64,000 bases of DNA from positions 53,988-117,987 of the forward strand of contig CAJNOP010000664.1 of NCBI GenBank assembly GCA_905250075.1, read 5' to 3'. The notes below the pieces were generated by a model, which was given only the letters and a program-made list of their open reading frames with translations, made no database searches and was not told where the DNA came from. Shown here piece by piece: positions 60,366 through 64,000 of this stretch. Each line of letters opens with the position of its first letter. Position 1 is the first letter of the stretch. A program made the translations under genes and the position numbers. Source of the stretch: Rotaria sp. Silwood1. Its lineage: Eukaryota; Rotifera; Eurotatoria; Philodinida; Philodinidae.

Positions 60366-61916
60366 TTATTCGATAAACTTACCAATAGGATTCTTTTGTT
60401 TACTAACGCTAGAAGAAGTAGATTGAATTTGTTTTTTGAGTGCACTTGCTTTTTGCCGCCATTCCATACTCTTGTCCAAGTGACCGGCATATGACTCAAG
60501 CGTCCCAAGATCCAAATACAAATCAATACGTAAAGGGTCATTGGGTAAAAGTTGTTCTAACATGCGAATAAAGTATTGTTGTGCCAGATCAGGCTTTCCC
60601 ATCTCCAATAATATTTTTCCTAATTTCTGAAGATTTGTTTCTTCACTCACAAATTGCTCTTTCATATCCATAAGAACTTGTTTTAAATCATGTTCATCAT
60701 CATTGCACAATGTCATCTGTATGATCCATACTTGACCATGTTTACTTCGATTGACACTGTCCAATCGAAAAATAGAACCAAGCATGAAGAGCACTTCAGC
60801 TTCATCTTTATATTCACTATATTCAGTGATATCAGCAAATGGTTTTGTAATTCCCATCCTAGGATCGGCATCAATTTGAAATAATACTGCTTCTAAATTT
60901 TCTGTACCATGAGGAACCTTGAGAAACGATAGAGCTAGTTGTTTATCAATACTGGTTGAAAAAAATGAATTCACGGATATGAATTGACCACGGCATTGCT
61001 TCAAAGTTTCTAGTTCATTAGTTGATATCATTTGACTTCGATAAACTCGAACAGGATCCTTAGCTTGATGATTTTCTAATTGATGTTGAATATCAGTGAT
61101 ATAGTTACGAAACAAAAATATTGTGTGAATATCTGCTGGGGCACGGAGAGCGGCATTAAGAGTTTTGTAAAAAAACGATTCTCGTGAGTACCACCATAAA
61201 ACCTTGTCAGGTGAATATTTGTCTTGAAATTCACGAACATTACTCAACTCAACAGTATTACCTTTATATTGTTGTTTACAAAGATGAATAAGTTCTTTTT
61301 TATCTGCTTCGGTGTATCGTAATCGGATAAGACAATCAATCAGAACTTGTGAAAAAACAAATTCACCATTTAAACCTGTTGTTGAACTGCCTGTGTCGCC
61401 ACCTATAGTAAAAATATTAATTGATAATGGCTCTTCGACCATTTTCTGAATTTTATGATCAGCTTTAATTCGAAAAACGAGTTCATTAAGTTCAACCACA
61501 ACGGCTCTTACCTATCAATGATAAAAAGTTAAAATAAAATCGAAAGCATTCGATTTAATTTTTACTTTTGCATATTTGCAAGCCCATTGTTCATTACGTT
61601 TCTTATCGAAACAATAGACATAAATTGATATGACTTGTCGAAGATTGTGAATGAAAGGAACGATTTCTCGTCCCAATTGTCCACTAACAATCATAACTAC
61701 TCGTTCTTTTGGCGATCGTTCATGAATATACTTTTGACATTGGGATACATCTTGAAATTTCTTAAGATGATTAATGATGGAACGTAATTGTTGTTCAGTA
61801 TCACGACCGTCTTTGGCGCTTGAACCAGCATCGAGCCAGACGAGGCAGAAAATTTCGAGATGCATTTCATCAGATTTTGTGTAAAAAAGATTGGTTGATG
61901 AAATACCAGTGGCCAT
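60366..61916 (-). CDS. Arginine-type (R-S-ExE) ADP-ribosyltransferase with C-terminal TPR-like helices
   Basis: Two exons (61566-61916 and 60366-61511) join at phase 0 to 498 aa, with a 54-nt intron. The N-terminal domain (MATGISSTN…MHLEIFCLVWLDAG…VVMIVSGQLGREIVPFIHNL…IYVYCFDK) precedes a mono-ADP-ribosyltransferase fold. It has the NAD-binding Arg (RVYRSQ, about 275), the STS motif (SVNSFFSTS, about 302-304) and the catalytic ExE (DEAEVLF, Glu354 and Glu356). These enzymes transfer ADP-ribose from NAD to protein Arg. Residues about 405-490 form TPR-like helix pairs (LQKLGKILLEMGKPDLAQQY…DLYLDLGTLESYAGHLDKSMEW). The domain order belongs to a family massively expanded in bdelloids. ATG 61916 is chosen for its Kozak context and family start; an in-frame ATG lies at 62015. 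The end (NPIGKFIE) contains a GTAAGT, so a short further exon is possible. Confidence 0.9.
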
Positions 61917-62089
61917 GTTAATGAAAAAGATAAAATCGAACGGATTTTTTTGTAAATATTGTTGTTTTGATTTTATAAATTTTCTTAGAAATCTAAAATG
62001 CATTTTAATTCTCACTTTTATCGTTTTGTGTGTACTTATGGTGCTATATAGATATTTTCATTTGACAATGAAAGTAACTTTCCTCTGCT

Positions 62090-62186
62090 TGGGTATGGGT
62101 AGAGTGTGGGTGTGGTTGTGGTTGTGGAGATGTAGGCGTGAAGTATGGGTTGAGTGTGGGTGTGCCAAATTTTTACCCACACCCTC
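62090..62186. repeat. TGTGGG-type hairpin element (copy F)
   Basis: The G-rich left half repeats GAGTGTGGGTGTG twice (about 62100 and 62150) with GGTTGTGGTTGTGG between. The right end is TTACCCACACCCTCTGAG. It is an asymmetric hairpin with an expanded left arm, lying just upstream of the ADP-ribosyltransferase start. Confidence 0.65.
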
Positions 62187-63850
62187 TGAGACTACTACGC
62201 GCTACAAAATCATTTCGATCAATGTTTCTCTTTTCTTACGTGCTAGTCTGCAATCTAACGATATTGATGTAAGTCTCAAACACGGCAGTGCGACATGATA
62301 TTCTTCGCGATCATTTAGCCAAATGGACGGAAAGTCTGCAGCTGTTGGGCTTCCTTATGGCCAGAAGCGGCGAAGCCTATGGAGCTTGGGTAGGCTCAAC
62401 ATGACTACGTAACATTCAAACAACTAGCAAATTTTGCTTCCTATTCAAATATTACGTGGGCAAAACTGTTAAATCAGTCCCCATAGCTCCGTCGTCTCTG
62501 CTTATGGCATATATTTTTGTGGTGTCGAACACTGTTCGCCCTCATTTAGACACATGCATCAATGAACCGAGCATATTTATGATACCGCTTTACGGATTCC
62601 TACGTCACTGACAACTTTTGAAACAAATGAGAGATTGTAGCTTTTGTGGCACTACTATCACTCGTGTTTGCAAGAACAGCAGTTTTTCGTCATGATTCAC
62701 AGTGCTGCGCATCGTACTTCAAACGTTTAGCCTTCAAGCTGACGAACTGCGCTAGTGTCCGAATTTGTCTCATAGGTATTTGTGTGGGTTTCTCTGTTGT
62801 CGTGAGGAAACTGACAAAAAGATCAACATTTCGCTCACTGATTTCGAAGCACAATCACGTAACTCAAAGTTTTTCAGTCTTTGCTTCTCTCACGACTATT
62901 CGGGTGGAAGTTCTACCGCTAAGATTTTGACATATTGTCTTGTGATACGAATTGGCTGGCTTTTAATGTGTCACATTACTTTGAGCGTTGAAGTTTGCTC
63001 TGGTAACTACTTGAAATAATTGATTGAGGTGATACTATCTATCTGCACTTCTGCACATCGCTCTCTGATTTTTATCTCTGTAGATTAATTTCGTGATGAA
63101 AAACTCTTTCACTGTTATTCTTATTCACACTAAAATCTTACTATTGTTTTCATTTTCTTTTTCTGCGTGGTCGTATTAAATTTGCAATTACATCATGCTT
63201 GGATGATCGTTCTCTATCTCTTTGATAACTAAAACTGGTGAATAATATGAAAGAAACAATGAAGTAGATTGTTTGCCATGTCTTAGTGCTAATATATAAT
63301 ACTCCCAATAGTTTCTTTTGATCTTCAATTTTTTTCTACTCATTTTGCTCACCCAAGTCACGTAGTTGAAGCGAAAATGTTGTAAATAAATTCACTACTA
63401 TGTTGTTATAATTGTTTCTTGAAATATTCGTTGCGTGGTAGACGGCTTGTTTGCTTTTATTGAAATGATTCGTTTCTTATTGTTATAGTATGACAACGCT
63501 TTATGTTCGTGTTTTTGTTTGCTTTGGATTCTTTTTTTTTGGCTTTTTTCTTCCAACTCTTATCAAATATGCGCTCCATTGAGAAGGACTATACATAGCA
63601 ACGATAGAACATGTGCTAGGGGAGTGTACAAAAGTAATCAGAAAGAATGAAACAAAAAGTATTTTTCCGATAAAATTCTATTAAGATGGAGTAAAAAGAT
63701 TCATATTCATTACTGTATAATGAGAGGTAATTAGCATTTGTCAAAACGAGACAATGAATAGTAATGAAAAACTCAACGCCATTTTCTTCCAATGATTCGA
63801 TTAACAACAGCTAAACGAGCATGACCGTTTTAAATGAGAAGTTACATTTT
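62187..63850. other. Intergenic region, 62.2-63.0 kb less AT-rich
   Basis: No gene recognised. 62200-63000 has more balanced base composition and an open plus frame at 62646-62930 with no recognisable motif. It may be a decayed coding or transposon segment. 63000-63850 is ordinary AT-rich DNA. Confidence 0.4.
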
Positions 63851-63852
63851 GG

Positions 63853-63945
63853 ACGTGAGTATGTGCGTGGGTGGGTGTGCCGTATGGCTGTGGGTGCGTA
63901 TCGACTACTAATGTATCCACAACCAGCCAGCCACTCACACCCTAA
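63853..63945. repeat. TGTGGG-type hairpin element (copy G)
   Basis: The left arm GTGCGTGGGTGGGTGTGCC plus GGCTGTGGGTGCG is answered by ATCCACAACCAGCCAGCCAC and TCACACCCTAAATG. It is the most diverged isolated copy. Confidence 0.55.
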
Positions 63946-64000
63946 ATGAAAATGATACTGTCATCATTCAATGGAAATTAATTGAATCTTCGAATTTTTT

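Noticed and set aside
62646..63019. Two overlapping plus-strand frames (94 and 84 codons) in a less AT-rich stretch
   Set aside because: No recognisable motif, no splice context and two different frames equally open; left as unexplained intergenic DNA.

Overview
The window is animal nuclear DNA, very AT-rich, with short introns (about 50-70 nt, GT...AG) inside compact genes. The mix fits a bdelloid rotifer, most likely Rotaria or a close relative. Pointers are an ADP-ribosyltransferase with C-terminal TPR-like helices of the kind strongly expanded in bdelloids, NHL-repeat proteins, remains of a bacterial-type GH63 glucosidase (bdelloids carry many horizontally acquired genes), DNA transposons and MITEs, and dispersed hairpins built on TGTGGG-like units. 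I recall TGTGGG as the bdelloid telomeric repeat. The species call is inference.

Layout. 1-219: last exon of an unidentified gene. About 1.0-11.5 kb: a diverged tandem duplication, each copy carrying a two-exon chymotrypsin-fold gene with a Thr/Ser stalk and hydrophobic tail. Copy 1 keeps the full His-Asp-Ser triad. Copy 2 has lost His and Ser and encodes a pseudoprotease. 11-17.8 kb: long gene-poor stretch leading to a SoxB2 (Sox14/21-like) gene at 17.8-18.8 kb. 21.25-23.4 kb (minus): five-exon gene for an unrecognised two-TM protein. 25.6-26.4 kb: GH63 pseudogene. 26.5-27.0 kb: tandem repeat with a small gap. 27.3 kb: mariner-type MITE. 28.8-30.2 kb (minus): decaying HAT1 copy. 30.5-31.7 kb: PIF/Harbinger-like transposon with a broken transposase. 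31.8-32.0 kb: hAT-type MITE with a perfect 8-bp target duplication. 32.6-34.4 kb (minus): intact seven-exon adenosylhomocysteinase. 36.5-43.0 kb (plus): intact 21-exon NEMF/Rqc2. 43.4-44.1 kb: tandem repeats. 45.9-48.0 kb (minus): RRM plus coiled-coil protein. 49.73-49.83 kb: 100-N scaffold gap. 53.1-56.0 kb: two convergent NHL-repeat genes forming the arms of an old inverted duplication. 56-58 kb: duplicated flank with a dead third NHL fragment. 60.4-61.9 kb (minus): ADP-ribosyltransferase.

There is no operon logic. The housekeeping genes (AHCY, NEMF) are clean over many exons, while the surrounding DNA shows duplication, inversion, transposon insertion and gene decay. Because long homopolymers in AHCY and NEMF introns and exons do not disturb splicing or frame, the frameshifts in HAT1, GH63 and the transposase are probably real. 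The most unusual items are the paired active/inactive membrane-tethered proteases, the palindromic NHL locus, and at least seven TGTGGG-type hairpins scattered through 30-64 kb.
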